Shown here piece by piece: positions 55,149 to 63,880 of a DNA stretch of 64,000 nucleotides; position 1 is the stretch's first letter, and every line of letters starts with the position of its first letter. Source of the stretch: Lacrimispora celerecrescens. Its GTDB lineage: Bacteria; Bacillota; Clostridia; Lachnospirales; Lachnospiraceae. The translations under genes were made by a program, and so were the position numbers. The notes below the pieces were generated by a model that was given only the letters and a program-made list of their open reading frames with translations, was not told the origin of the DNA and made no database searches. Where the stretch lies: contig NZ_JPME01000012.1 in the NCBI RefSeq assembly GCF_000732605.1, forward strand, positions 124,001 to 188,000, read 5' to 3'.

Positions 55149-56242
55149 TGAAGCTCTCGATCATCTGCTTTACGCAAGCAGGAGCCAGGCTTAGTGTAAA
55201 ACTTATAAAGGAATTATTAAAAGCAGGGCAGCCTTGTGAAGCTTATGGGTCGGAAGGGCTTATTAAGTCTTGCCCTGACGGGGATCTCATGATCCCTGTT
55301 TCTACTTCCCTGTCGGAATGGACAAAGGAGCAGTTTTTGCAGAAGGAAGGCATCGTGTTTGTTGGTGCAACCGGCATTGCAGTCCGGGCTATTGCACCCT
55401 TTTTAAAGAGTAAGGCAGAAGACCCGGCCGTGGTGGTTATGGATGATATGGGAAGATTTTCCATCTCCCTTTTATCCGGACATTTAGGAGGAGCCAATGA
55501 ACTGGCAGAACAGCTGGCGGGTATGGCAGGCGGTCAGGCTGTTATTACCACTGCCACGGACATTCATGGCAGCTTTGCGGTAGACTTATTTGCTAAAAAG
55601 CAGGGGCTGGTCATTACTGAATTAAAAAAGGTAAAAATGATATCTTCCGCCATTCTTAAAGGAGAAAGTGTAGGATTTCACTGTGATTTTCCGGTTTCAG
55701 GAAAGCTTCCTTCCGGACTTATCCCGGGAGAGGCCTGCAATGCAAATCTTTGGATCACCATAAAGGAGAATCCAAAAGAGGAGCCGCTTAAGGCATCCTT
55801 AAAGCTGGTTCCAAGGCTTCTGGTTCTGGGAGTCGGATGCAGAAAAGGGGTACCTGCCAAAACCATAGAAAAGGTACTTGACCGGTTTTTCAAGGAATGG
55901 AACTTATCCCCGGAAGCGCTGACCGCATGTGCCAGCATCGATTTAAAGAAGGAAGAAGAGGGAATCTGCCGGTTCGCTGCTTCTAAAGGAATCCCGTTTT
56001 ATACGTATCCGGCCAAAGTGCTTGAGGAAATAGAAGGGGAATTTTCTTCCTCTTCCTTTGTTAAGAAAGTCACCGGAGTTGATAATGTATGCGAGCGGGC
56101 AGCTCTTACCTGCGTAAAGGAATTAGGAGGCGGGAAGCTGCTGGTAAAAAAACAGGCGGCAGACGGGGTGACGGCAGCTGTGGCTGTCCGGGATTGGAAG
56201 GTGCAACTAGATTCGCTTGACTCATTAGGAGGTAACATATGA
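55145..56242 (+). CDS. cbiG: Cobalt-precorrin-5A hydrolase
   Basis: A 365-residue enzyme that opens the delta-lactone of cobalt-precorrin-5A and releases the C20 carbon as acetaldehyde in the anaerobic pathway. The N-terminal domain contains VFVGATGIAVRAIAPFL and LLSGHLGGANELA; the C-terminal CobE-like domain starts near LVLGVGCRKGVPAKTIE. The last residues LDSLGGNI are encoded by the sequence that also provides the AGGAGG ribosome site of the next gene. Confidence 0.94.
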   Translation: MMKLSIICFTQAGARLSVKLIKELLKAGQPCEAYGSEGLIKSCPDGDLMIPVSTSLSEWTKEQFLQKEGIVFVGATGIAVRAIAPFLKSKAEDPAVVVMDDMGRFSISLLSGHLGGANELAEQLAGMAGGQAVITTATDIHGSFAVDLFAKKQGLVITELKKVKMISSAILKGESVGFHCDFPVSGKLPSGLIPGEACNANLWITIKENPKEEPLKASLKLVPRLLVLGVGCRKGVPAKTIEKVLDRFFKEWNLSPEALTACASIDLKKEEEGICRFAASKGIPFYTYPAKVLEEIEGEFSSSSFVKKVTGVDNVCERAALTCVKELGGGKLLVKKQAADGVTAAVAVRDWKVQLDSLDSLGGNI

Positions 56243-56979
56243 CAAAATCAGGAAAACTTTACGTGGTAGGAATCGGTCCAGGTTCCTATGAGGATATGAC
56301 CATAAGGGCCATCAAGGCACTGGAAGAGAGTGAGGTCATTGTAGGGTATACTGTATACATAGATTTGATCAAGGAGCATTTTCCGGATAAGGAGATGCTT
56401 ACCACGCCGATGCGCAAAGAACAGGAGCGTTGCCTGCTGGCCATAGAGGAAGCAAAAAAGGGAAAAACCGCAGCCATGGTGTGCAGCGGAGATTCAGGTG
56501 TTTACGGCATGAGCGGATTGATCCTTGAGATGGCCCGGTCAGAAGAAGACCTTGAGATCCAGATCATACCAGGAGTAACTGCGGCCTTAAGCGGAGGTGC
56601 CGTGTTAGGCGCTCCTTTGGGCCATGATTTTGCGGTAATCAGCTTAAGTGATCTGCTCACTCCCATGGAATTAATTGAAGACAGGCTTAGGGCTTCCGCC
56701 CAGGCAGACATGGTCATCTGTCTTTATAATCCGTCCAGTAAAAAGAGGGCCGATTATTTGAAACGTGCCTGTGAAATCGTAATGGAATACAAAAATCAGT
56801 CAACCATCTGTGGCCTTGTAAAAAATATTGGCAGGGAAGAGGAAGTAATGGCGGTCATGACTCTGGAAGAACTAAGAGATACCCAGACAGATATGTTTAC
56901 TACCGTTTATATCGGAAATTCCATGACAAAAATGATCAATGGCAGGATGGTAACACCACGAGGATATAAAAATGTGTAG
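56239..56979 (+). CDS. cbiH: Cobalt-precorrin-3B C17-methyltransferase
   Basis: A 246-residue SAM-dependent methylase (CobJ/CbiH) that methylates C17 and contracts the ring. It has YVVGIGPGSYEDMTIRAIKAL at the start, MVCSGDSGVYGMSGLI near residue 75, and VICLYNPSSKKRADYL near 157, typical of C17 enzymes. It overlaps cbiG by 4 bases and the following fusion gene by 8. Confidence 0.94.
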   Translation: MTKSGKLYVVGIGPGSYEDMTIRAIKALEESEVIVGYTVYIDLIKEHFPDKEMLTTPMRKEQERCLLAIEEAKKGKTAAMVCSGDSGVYGMSGLILEMARSEEDLEIQIIPGVTAALSGGAVLGAPLGHDFAVISLSDLLTPMELIEDRLRASAQADMVICLYNPSSKKRADYLKRACEIVMEYKNQSTICGLVKNIGREEEVMAVMTLEELRDTQTDMFTTVYIGNSMTKMINGRMVTPRGYKNV

Positions 56980-58405
56980 AGTTTTAATTTTCGGAGGCAC
57001 CACGGAGGGCCGGATTCTGGCGGAGTACTGCCATGAAAAGAAGATAAATGCATGGGTAAGTGTGGCAACCGGATATGGAAGGTCCGTACTTATGGAAAGT
57101 CAGTACCTCCACATTCATGAGAACCCCATGGCCGCCCATGAGATGGAAGGTTTTATAAGGCAAAACGGCATCACTCTTGTGCTCGATGCTACTCACCCCT
57201 ATGCCACTCTGGCAAGCGAAAATATACGCTCCGCCTGCAATCAGACAGGTACTGCCTGCAAAAGGATTGTAAGGGAATCTTCCGAAAATCTAAAGCCGGG
57301 AGATCAAGGGGAAGGAAAGGTCCTGTGGGTCAGTGACTTAGAGGAAGCAATTCTTGCCTTGCAGAAAATCACTGGAAATATTCTTGTCACAACAGGCAGC
57401 AAAGAGCTTTCCGCTTTTACCAAAGTGGACTCCTGGGAAGAACGGATTTTTGCCAGAGTCCTTCCTGGACTGTCTGTAATCTCTGCCTGTGAACAGATGG
57501 GGATTAAGGGGAAACATTTGATTGCCATGCAAGGCCCTTTTACAGCCGAGATGAACCGGGCTATGATAAGACAGTATGACATTAGCTGCCTCGTGACAAA
57601 AGAGGCCGGACATGCGGGAGGCTTTCCGGAAAAGATGGAGGCAGCGGCGGAATGCGGAATAACGGCAGTTGTCATCGGACGCCCTGGAAAAGAAGATGGA
57701 ATGACTGTCAGGGAAGCAAAGGAACTTTTATCTCAGGCTATGCCGGAGCTTCAGATCCGGACTGAGAAGAAAAAAGTATCTCTGATCGGAACCGGTATGG
57801 GCGGAGAGGATCAGATGACCGTAAAGGCATGGAAGGAATTGCAGCAATGCGATGTGATCTTCGGTGCAGAACGGATGCTCTCCGGTATTACTTCTACAAT
57901 CTCCCGTGCCGTTAAAGTGCCCTTTTATACAAGCAGGGATATCCTGCCTTGGCTAGATGTCCATGAGGAGTTTACCAGAATCGGAATCCTGTATTCCGGT
58001 GATACAGGCTTTTACAGCGGGACCAAAAAGATGGCGGAGGCATTGGCCAAGGAACCATATTGCCAAAGATATGATACGGTGGTTTTTCCGGGAATATCAT
58101 CGGTTTCTTACTTGTGCTCCCGGCTGAAAACGGACTGGGAGGATGTGCGCCTTGTGAGCCTTCACGGACGGACCTGTGACGTGATTAAGGAATTAACCCT
58201 TAATCCCAGGGTATTTGTCCTGTTAGATGGAATCAATACGGTGAAAAGCTTGTGTCATATTCTTAAAGAGCAAGGATATCATAAAGCCAGGCTTTCCGTA
58301 GGGGAGAGACTTTCCTATCCAGATGAGCGGATAACCGTTGGAACCCCGGAGGAGATTAAAGAGCAGGATTTTGATATGCTGTCGGTTGTATTAATAGAGA
58401 GGTAA
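56972..58405 (+). CDS. cbiJE: Fusion of cobalt-precorrin-6A reductase and precorrin-6B C5-methyltransferase
   Basis: A 477-residue two-domain protein. Residues 1 to about 260 are CbiJ/CobK: LIFGGTTEGRILAEYC at the N-terminus, LDATHPYATLASENI and LVTKEAGHAGGFPEKMEAA. Residues about 266-477 are CbiE: VSLIGTGMGGEDQMTVKAW, then IFGAERML and LYSGDTGFYSGTKKM. It thus performs the NADH-dependent reduction and the C5 methylation. The C15 methylating and decarboxylating partner CbiT is encoded next as a separate gene. Confidence 0.93.
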   Translation: MCRVLIFGGTTEGRILAEYCHEKKINAWVSVATGYGRSVLMESQYLHIHENPMAAHEMEGFIRQNGITLVLDATHPYATLASENIRSACNQTGTACKRIVRESSENLKPGDQGEGKVLWVSDLEEAILALQKITGNILVTTGSKELSAFTKVDSWEERIFARVLPGLSVISACEQMGIKGKHLIAMQGPFTAEMNRAMIRQYDISCLVTKEAGHAGGFPEKMEAAAECGITAVVIGRPGKEDGMTVREAKELLSQAMPELQIRTEKKKVSLIGTGMGGEDQMTVKAWKELQQCDVIFGAERMLSGITSTISRAVKVPFYTSRDILPWLDVHEEFTRIGILYSGDTGFYSGTKKMAEALAKEPYCQRYDTVVFPGISSVSYLCSRLKTDWEDVRLVSLHGRTCDVIKELTLNPRVFVLLDGINTVKSLCHILKEQGYHKARLSVGERLSYPDERITVGTPEEIKEQDFDMLSVVLIER

Positions 58406-58407
58406 AA

Positions 58408-58467
58408 TTGAAAGAATCACTGGATATGCAGACATATCCGCTTGATACATTAGGAGGCAATTTATGA
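58408..58467 (+). other. Nineteen-codon frame coupled to cbiT
   Basis: TTG 58408 opens a short frame that ends in the sequence PLDTLGGNL and stops at TGA 58465-58467, overlapping the cbiT ATG (58464) as ATGA. Its end closely repeats the end of CbiG (LDSLGGNI). In both places the codons TTA GGA GGN AA form the ribosome site of the following gene. There is no good ribosome site for the TTG itself, so it may be a remnant or a coupling device. Confidence 0.3.
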
Positions 58468-59036
58468 GAGATGAACTGTTTATCCGGGGTGATGTGCCCA
58501 TGACGAAAAGTGAGGTAAGGGCTGTTTCCATATCAAAGCTGGAACTGGAACCGGATTCCGTCCTGTATGATATAGGGGCAGGAACCGGCTCCGTGTCAAT
58601 AGAAGCGTCCCGGTATCTCACAGAGGGCTGGGTTTATGCAATTGAAAAGAAAGCGGAAGCCATAGATCTTATAAAGGCTAATAGAGAAAGATTTGGAGTA
58701 AGCAGACTGGAAATCGTTGAAGGGGCTGCCCCCGAGGCATTAACAGCTCTTAACCCCCCTACCCACGTGTTCATCGGAGGAACCTCAGGCACCATGGATA
58801 AAGTGCTTTCCCTGGTTTTAAAGAAGAATCCGGGGGTCAGGATCGTAATCAACGCAATAGCTTTGGAGTCCCTTGCAGAAATCCTTTCCTGGCTGAAACG
58901 GCATTCCGTCACAGCAGAAATTGTGCAGGTTTCAATATCCAGAGGAAGAGAAGCGGGGGACTATCATCTGATGATGGGACAGAATCCGGTTTATGTGGTT
59001 TCCTTTGGCGGGGAAGGGAGGAACGGCCTTGATTAA
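58464..59036 (+). CDS. cbiT: Cobalt-precorrin-6B C15-methyltransferase (decarboxylating)
   Basis: A 190-residue Rossmann-type methyltransferase that methylates C15 and decarboxylates C12. It starts MRDELFIRGDVPMTKSEVRA, then has the SAM loop YDIGAGTGSVSIEAS near residue 36 and VFIGGTSGTMDKVL near 102. A TTAGGAGG site lies directly upstream. Confidence 0.94.
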   Translation: MRDELFIRGDVPMTKSEVRAVSISKLELEPDSVLYDIGAGTGSVSIEASRYLTEGWVYAIEKKAEAIDLIKANRERFGVSRLEIVEGAAPEALTALNPPTHVFIGGTSGTMDKVLSLVLKKNPGVRIVINAIALESLAEILSWLKRHSVTAEIVQVSISRGREAGDYHLMMGQNPVYVVSFGGEGRNGLD

Positions 59037-60459
59037 TTCCTATCCCAGGCTGATGCTTGCGGCCCCTAAAAGCGGCAGCGGAAAGACCATGATGACCTGT
59101 GGTCTTTTAAATGCGTTTCTGTTAAGGAAGCTGTCCTGCCGGTCCTTTAAATGCGGCCCGGATTATATTGATCCTATGTTTCATAAATATGTGCTTGGCA
59201 TTGACGGTGGAAATCTGGATACATATTTTCTGGATAAAGAGAAAGTCAGAGAACAGTTTTTAGACCAGGCAAGGGGTGCCGGAATTTCCGTCATTGAAGG
59301 CGTTATGGGGTATTACGACGGGGTGGGAGGAGACACCACCCAGGCAAGCTCCTATGAGGTGGCATGCGCTCTGGATGCACCGGTAGTCCTGGTTTTAGAC
59401 AGCAAAGGAGCCAGCCTGTCCCTGGCCGCAGTGGTGAAAGGTTTCCTGGAATATAAGGAAAACAGCAGCATAAAGGGCGTAATCTTAAACCGGACATCTT
59501 CTGTCATGGCAGAACGGCTGAAACCGGCCATCGAAGAACTGGGAGTGCATGTTTACGGATATCTGCCGGAATGTGAGGAAGGGGCTTTGGACAGCCGCCA
59601 CTTAGGACTGATACTGCCAGGAGAACAAAAGGGTCTGAAAGATCAGCTTAATCAGCTGGCTATGAAGTTAGAAACCACCATAGATATCAATGGACTGATA
59701 AAGCTGGCCCAGGAGGCCAAACCTCTGCCGTCTCATAAAGGCGGATTAAAAAGTCAGGTTTCCCAGACAGATCAAGGAGAAGAAGTGCTTATAGGAATGG
59801 CACTGGATGAGGCGTTCTGCTTTTATTATCAGGAGAATTTAAGGCTCTTAAAAGAGATGGGGGCAAAACTCATACCTTTTAGTCCGATCCACGATAAGAA
59901 GCTGCCTCCGGGGATTAACGGTCTTTTGCTTGGCGGCGGATATCCGGAGCTTTATTGTCCGGAACTTTCGGAGAATGAATCCATGCTCCGGGACATAAGG
60001 CAGCTTTCAGAACGCGGCCTTCCCATTGTGGCTGAGTGCGGGGGATTTTTGTATCTCCATGAGCTGCTGGAAACAAAGGACCATAAAACATATCCCATGG
60101 CCGGTATTATAAAAGGAAAGGCATTCCCAACAGAACGATTGTTAAGGTTTGGTTATTTTGAGGCATTTCCCAATGCAGATACCCAATTTTTAAAAGTGGG
60201 TGAGTCCATTCGTGGGCATGAATTCCATTATTGGGACAGCACGAATAACGGAGCCTGTATGGAAGCAAAGAAACCAGGCGGGAGAAAAAGCTGGGGCTGC
60301 GTTCATGGAGAAGGAAATTTACTGGCTGGCTTTCCACATTTTTATTATCCTTCCAATCCTGCACTGCCAAAGCGCTTTGTGGAGGCCTGCAAAGGATTAA
60401 AGGACAGGGAAAAGGAAACAATGGAACAATCTTTGACAAGGAAAGGTTTCAAACAATGA
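59029..60459 (+). CDS. cbiA: Cobyrinate a,c-diamide synthase
   Basis: A 476-residue glutamine-dependent amidase that amidates the a and c side chains. The N-terminal ATP domain begins PRLMLAAPKSGSGKTMMTCGL (P-loop at residues 15-20) and has FKCGPDYIDPMFH. The C-terminal class I amidotransferase domain has the Cys337 nucleophile in AECGGFLYL. The start is TTG 59029 with GGAGG seven bases upstream. It overlaps the end of cbiT by 8 bases. An in-frame ATG at 58993 lies deeper in cbiT and lacks a site. Confidence 0.93.
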   Translation: MINSYPRLMLAAPKSGSGKTMMTCGLLNAFLLRKLSCRSFKCGPDYIDPMFHKYVLGIDGGNLDTYFLDKEKVREQFLDQARGAGISVIEGVMGYYDGVGGDTTQASSYEVACALDAPVVLVLDSKGASLSLAAVVKGFLEYKENSSIKGVILNRTSSVMAERLKPAIEELGVHVYGYLPECEEGALDSRHLGLILPGEQKGLKDQLNQLAMKLETTIDINGLIKLAQEAKPLPSHKGGLKSQVSQTDQGEEVLIGMALDEAFCFYYQENLRLLKEMGAKLIPFSPIHDKKLPPGINGLLLGGGYPELYCPELSENESMLRDIRQLSERGLPIVAECGGFLYLHELLETKDHKTYPMAGIIKGKAFPTERLLRFGYFEAFPNADTQFLKVGESIRGHEFHYWDSTNNGACMEAKKPGGRKSWGCVHGEGNLLAGFPHFYYPSNPALPKRFVEACKGLKDREKETMEQSLTRKGFKQ

Positions 60460-61538
60460 ATAATGAATTAAGCACATATCTTTCACAGATCCGGCTTCCC
60501 AGCGTTTCCACCATGGAAATCGCCCGTAAACGGTGGTCGCAGGTAGCAAAGCCGCTTAACAGCTTAGGAGTTCTGGAAGATGACATTATAAAGATTGCAG
60601 GAATCATAGAAACATCAAAGGTGGATATGGGGAAACGGGCTCTTGTCATCCTATGTGCAGACAATGGGATCGTGGAGGAAGGAGTCACACAAACCGGCAG
60701 GGAAGTGACCGCCCTTGTGGCTGAGAACATGACAAATGGAAACAGCAGTGTCTGCATCATGGCAGACCGGGCAGGAGTGGATGTGTTTCCTGTGGATATT
60801 GGGGTTGCCAGGGATTTGATTCCCGGCACCCGCCACCCACTTCTTTGCAGGAAAATTGCTTACGGAACAAAGAACTTCCGGAAAGAGCCTGCCATGAAGC
60901 GGGAGGAGGCAATCCGGTCCATAGAAACCGGCATCAAACTGGTGGGGGAGTTAGCGGAAAAAGGCTATCAGCTCATCGCCACTGGAGAAATGGGCATCGG
61001 AAATACCACCACCAGCAGCGCGGTCGCTTCCATGCTTCTTAAAAAAGCACCGGAAACGCTGACCGGAAGAGGGGCAGGATTAAATGACGAGGGCTTAAAA
61101 AGGAAGCTTGAAGTGATAAAAGAGGCAGTGGTACAATATAGCCCGGCATGCCAGGATGTGGTGGATATTCTTGCCTGCGTGGGTGGATTTGATTTAGCAG
61201 GGCTTACCGGCGTGTTTTTAGGCGGTGCTATTTACCGGATCCCGGTGCTGGTGGATGGATTTATTTCCGCTGTTGCCGCACTTTCGGCTGATCGCATGTA
61301 TCCTGGCTGCCGGAACTTTATGCTGGCTTCTCATGTTTCGGCGGAACCTGCAGGCAGGCTGCTCCTTGAAGAACTGGGTCTTAAGCCCCTCATACAGGCA
61401 GGTATGTGCCTGGGAGAGGGGACCGGAGCTGTGGCAGCAATCCCCCTTCTCCTTATGGCGGCAGACGTTTATGAGTCAATGAGTTCCTTTGAAGATATTC
61501 AGATCGAGGCATACAAGCCTATGGGAGGCGAATCATGA
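60456..61538 (+). CDS. cobT: Nicotinate-nucleotide-dimethylbenzimidazole phosphoribosyltransferase
   Basis: A 360-residue enzyme that makes the alpha-ribazole phosphate of the lower ligand. Family text: LNSLGVLEDDIIKIAGI, VILCADNGIVEEGVTQTG, GEMGIGNTTTSSAV, and the general base E321 in CLGEGTGAV. It overlaps cbiA by 4 bases and cobU by 4, so all three are coupled. Confidence 0.95.
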   Translation: MNNELSTYLSQIRLPSVSTMEIARKRWSQVAKPLNSLGVLEDDIIKIAGIIETSKVDMGKRALVILCADNGIVEEGVTQTGREVTALVAENMTNGNSSVCIMADRAGVDVFPVDIGVARDLIPGTRHPLLCRKIAYGTKNFRKEPAMKREEAIRSIETGIKLVGELAEKGYQLIATGEMGIGNTTTSSAVASMLLKKAPETLTGRGAGLNDEGLKRKLEVIKEAVVQYSPACQDVVDILACVGGFDLAGLTGVFLGGAIYRIPVLVDGFISAVAALSADRMYPGCRNFMLASHVSAEPAGRLLLEELGLKPLIQAGMCLGEGTGAVAAIPLLLMAADVYESMSSFEDIQIEAYKPMGGES

Positions 61539-62083
61539 TCACTCTGGTGATAGGCGGAAGCGGAAGCGGAAAATCAGAATATGCGGAAAGTCTGGTCATG
61601 AGCCTGGGACAGGGGAGGCGGATTTACATTGCCACCATGAAACCATGGGATGAGGAATGCAGACGCAGGATTGAACGCCACAGGCAGATGAGGGCAAAAA
61701 AGCAGTTTGAGACCGTGGAATGTTACCGCAATTTAAAGGAACTTAAGCTGGATATAGCTGGGCAGCCGCCGGTGATTCTATTAGAATGCATGTCAAATCT
61801 GGTTTCTAATGAGCTTTTTGGCCTGGGGGAAGAGGGAGAAGCCCCATGTTTAGAAGGAGCATTGGCGGCAGCGGAGATATTGGAAGGAATCGGGAAATTA
61901 AAGGAGGGGGCCGAACATATCGTTATCGTGACAAATGAGGTTTTCTCCGATGGAGACAGCTACAGCTTGGAGACTATGGCTTACCGCAAGGTTCTTGGCG
62001 AGATCAACCAGAAAATCGCAGTAATTTCCGATGAGGTGATTGAAGTTGTTGCAGGAATTCCGATTGTAATGAAAAAGGGATGA
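61535..62083 (+). CDS. cobU: Adenosylcobinamide kinase / guanylyltransferase
   Basis: A 182-residue bifunctional enzyme that phosphorylates adenosylcobinamide and adds GMP. The P-loop is GGSGSGKS at residues 7-14. ERHRQMR near residue 47 has the likely GMP-accepting histidine. EVFSDG and YRKVLGEINQ complete the family pattern. It is the last gene of the operon and is followed by a terminator. cbiC, cbiP, cbiB, cobS, a cobalt chelatase and cobalt transport genes are not in this window. Confidence 0.94.
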   Translation: MITLVIGGSGSGKSEYAESLVMSLGQGRRIYIATMKPWDEECRRRIERHRQMRAKKQFETVECYRNLKELKLDIAGQPPVILLECMSNLVSNELFGLGEEGEAPCLEGALAAAEILEGIGKLKEGAEHIVIVTNEVFSDGDSYSLETMAYRKVLGEINQKIAVISDEVIEVVAGIPIVMKKG

Positions 62084-62092
62084 TTTCCCAAT

Positions 62093-62138
62093 AATCGTTG
62101 TGCGATTACTTGCCGCAGCATTCGCATAACGATTTTTT
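62093..62138 (+). terminator. Intrinsic terminator of the cobalamin operon
   Basis: AATCGTTGTGCGA (62093-62105) pairs with TCGCATAACGATT (62122-62134) with one G:T, followed by a T run. Confidence 0.85.
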
Positions 62139-62191
62139 TGACGATTAAAATCAGCTGGAAATTTTATCCGGCAGACAAACAGAAAAGAAGC

Positions 62192-62221
62192 TTGAGAAAA
62201 TGACAGAGTTTGTTATATAAT
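62192..62221 (+). promoter_or_regulatory. Promoter of the second YesN-like regulator
   Basis: TTGAGA (62192-62197), 18 bases, TATAAT (62216-62221); GGAGG follows closely, so the leader is very short. Confidence 0.65.
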
Positions 62222-62242
62222 ATGGCGGGATGGAGGTAAGAC

Positions 62243-63880
62243 ATGTATAAATTACTGGTTGTGGAAGATGAAAAGGCGATTGCATATGGAATCGCAAACA
62301 GCATTGAATGGGAAAAATGGGGATTTGTGATCAGCGGCGTCTGCGGCAATGGAATAGAAGCGCTGGAACAAATAGAAAAAGATAAGCCTCATGTAGTACT
62401 TTCCGATATCCGGATGCCGGAAATGGATGGGATGGAGCTGATGCAGCACTTAAATCAGCGTTACCCGGAAATTAAGATCATTATCTTAAGCGGATACAAT
62501 GATTTTGAATATTTGCAGATGTCCATTAAAAACCGGGTCATGGAATACTTACTGAAGCCCACGGACCTTGATGAATTTGAAGTGACCTTCCGGAAAATAA
62601 AAGAACGTCTTGATGAGGAAGGAAAAAAGGAATTAGAAGAAAAAGAATTAAAGTCAGCCTATGAAGAAAGCAAAAATTTAAAGTTAAGAAGGAAATACAA
62701 TGCTTTGATCAAAGGGTATGGCTATCATGAAGAAGAGATGGAAGAAGAATTCTTCCGACAGGGAGAAAACTGGTATGGTGTAATCCTGATCCATCTGGAT
62801 GTGCCGAATACGGAAGATAAGAACGCATTCTATCAAGATCAGATAAAGATAGAGAAGATCTTAAATGAAAAGATATTAAATGAGGGGATTGCTGGAACCT
62901 ATATCTGGAATTTTGAGGAGAAGATAACCGGGATCTTAAGCTCCGGAGAGGAGCCTAAGGAAGAGGAACTCTATACTTATGTGAGGAACTTGGCAGAAGT
63001 GGTCTTAAAGGAGAGCGGCATTCCCATATATGCCGGCATCAGCAACTTTTATACGGATTTTCAGATGCTTCCCCAGTGCTATGAACAGGCCAAATGCTGT
63101 GCCAGCCAAAAGATCTACAATGAGGAAAAGAATCTGGTCATGACCTATAAGGAAATCCAGGAAGCAGATTTTGATTACTATGCGATTTCCTTTGATACGG
63201 GCCTGATTTTAAAGGAAATCATGGAGCAGGAGGAAAATAAGGCAGAGGACATTTTGAATGGGATTTATTCAGAATTCAAGGGAAAAGTGATTCGGGATTA
63301 TGATTACATTAACCGTCTAAGCCTTGAGATGCTGTTTAACCTATCCCGGGCCTTACTGCGTTATGGCGTTCGTTTAGAAAAGGTGATGAAAAAGCTGGAT
63401 TGCACCTATACGGACATCTATCCCTTAAAAAGTCTCCAGGAGAAAAAGGAATTTGTATCCCGGATCCTTCGGGAGGTTTCCAGGGAAATGGCCGGCATGA
63501 AGGGAGAGTGGAAGAGCCAGAGCAGCCTTGCCCAAAAGATCCGGGAGATCGTGGATGAGGAGTATGATTCCAATCAGATATCCTTAGAATACGTGGGGGC
63601 AAAGGTGCATAAAAACTCTGCTTACATTTCTAAAATATTTAAAAATGAATTTGGTTGCAATTTCAGCGATTATATCATTACAAAGAGGCTGGAAAAAAGC
63701 AAGAAGCTTCTTGCGGATCCAGGGAGGAAAATCTATGAAATTTCCGAGGAAATGGGCTGGGCAGACGTATCCAACTACATTAAACTGTTTAAGAAAAAGT
63801 ATGGGATAAGTCCGAAAGAATACCGGAACATTCTCCAGCCGGAGGGAGGAAATGCAGAGAAAAATCATGAAGATGAATAA
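62243..63880 (+). CDS. Response regulator with AraC-type output (YesN type)
   Basis: A 545-residue regulator. The receiver domain at residues 1-125 has D55 in LSDIRMPEMDG and lysine in LLKPTD. A middle region of about 300 residues, helical and charged, follows. The C-terminal AraC domain covers about residues 440-535, with ISLEYVGAKVHKNSAYISKI and MGWADVSNYIKLFKKKYGIS. Such regulators activate sugar importer and glycosidase genes. GGAGG lies eight bases before the start. Its end overlaps a membrane-protein gene that is probably its kinase. It is unrelated to the preceding cobalamin operon. Confidence 0.92.
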   Translation: MYKLLVVEDEKAIAYGIANSIEWEKWGFVISGVCGNGIEALEQIEKDKPHVVLSDIRMPEMDGMELMQHLNQRYPEIKIIILSGYNDFEYLQMSIKNRVMEYLLKPTDLDEFEVTFRKIKERLDEEGKKELEEKELKSAYEESKNLKLRRKYNALIKGYGYHEEEMEEEFFRQGENWYGVILIHLDVPNTEDKNAFYQDQIKIEKILNEKILNEGIAGTYIWNFEEKITGILSSGEEPKEEELYTYVRNLAEVVLKESGIPIYAGISNFYTDFQMLPQCYEQAKCCASQKIYNEEKNLVMTYKEIQEADFDYYAISFDTGLILKEIMEQEENKAEDILNGIYSEFKGKVIRDYDYINRLSLEMLFNLSRALLRYGVRLEKVMKKLDCTYTDIYPLKSLQEKKEFVSRILREVSREMAGMKGEWKSQSSLAQKIREIVDEEYDSNQISLEYVGAKVHKNSAYISKIFKNEFGCNFSDYIITKRLEKSKKLLADPGRKIYEISEEMGWADVSNYIKLFKKKYGISPKEYRNILQPEGGNAEKNHEDE

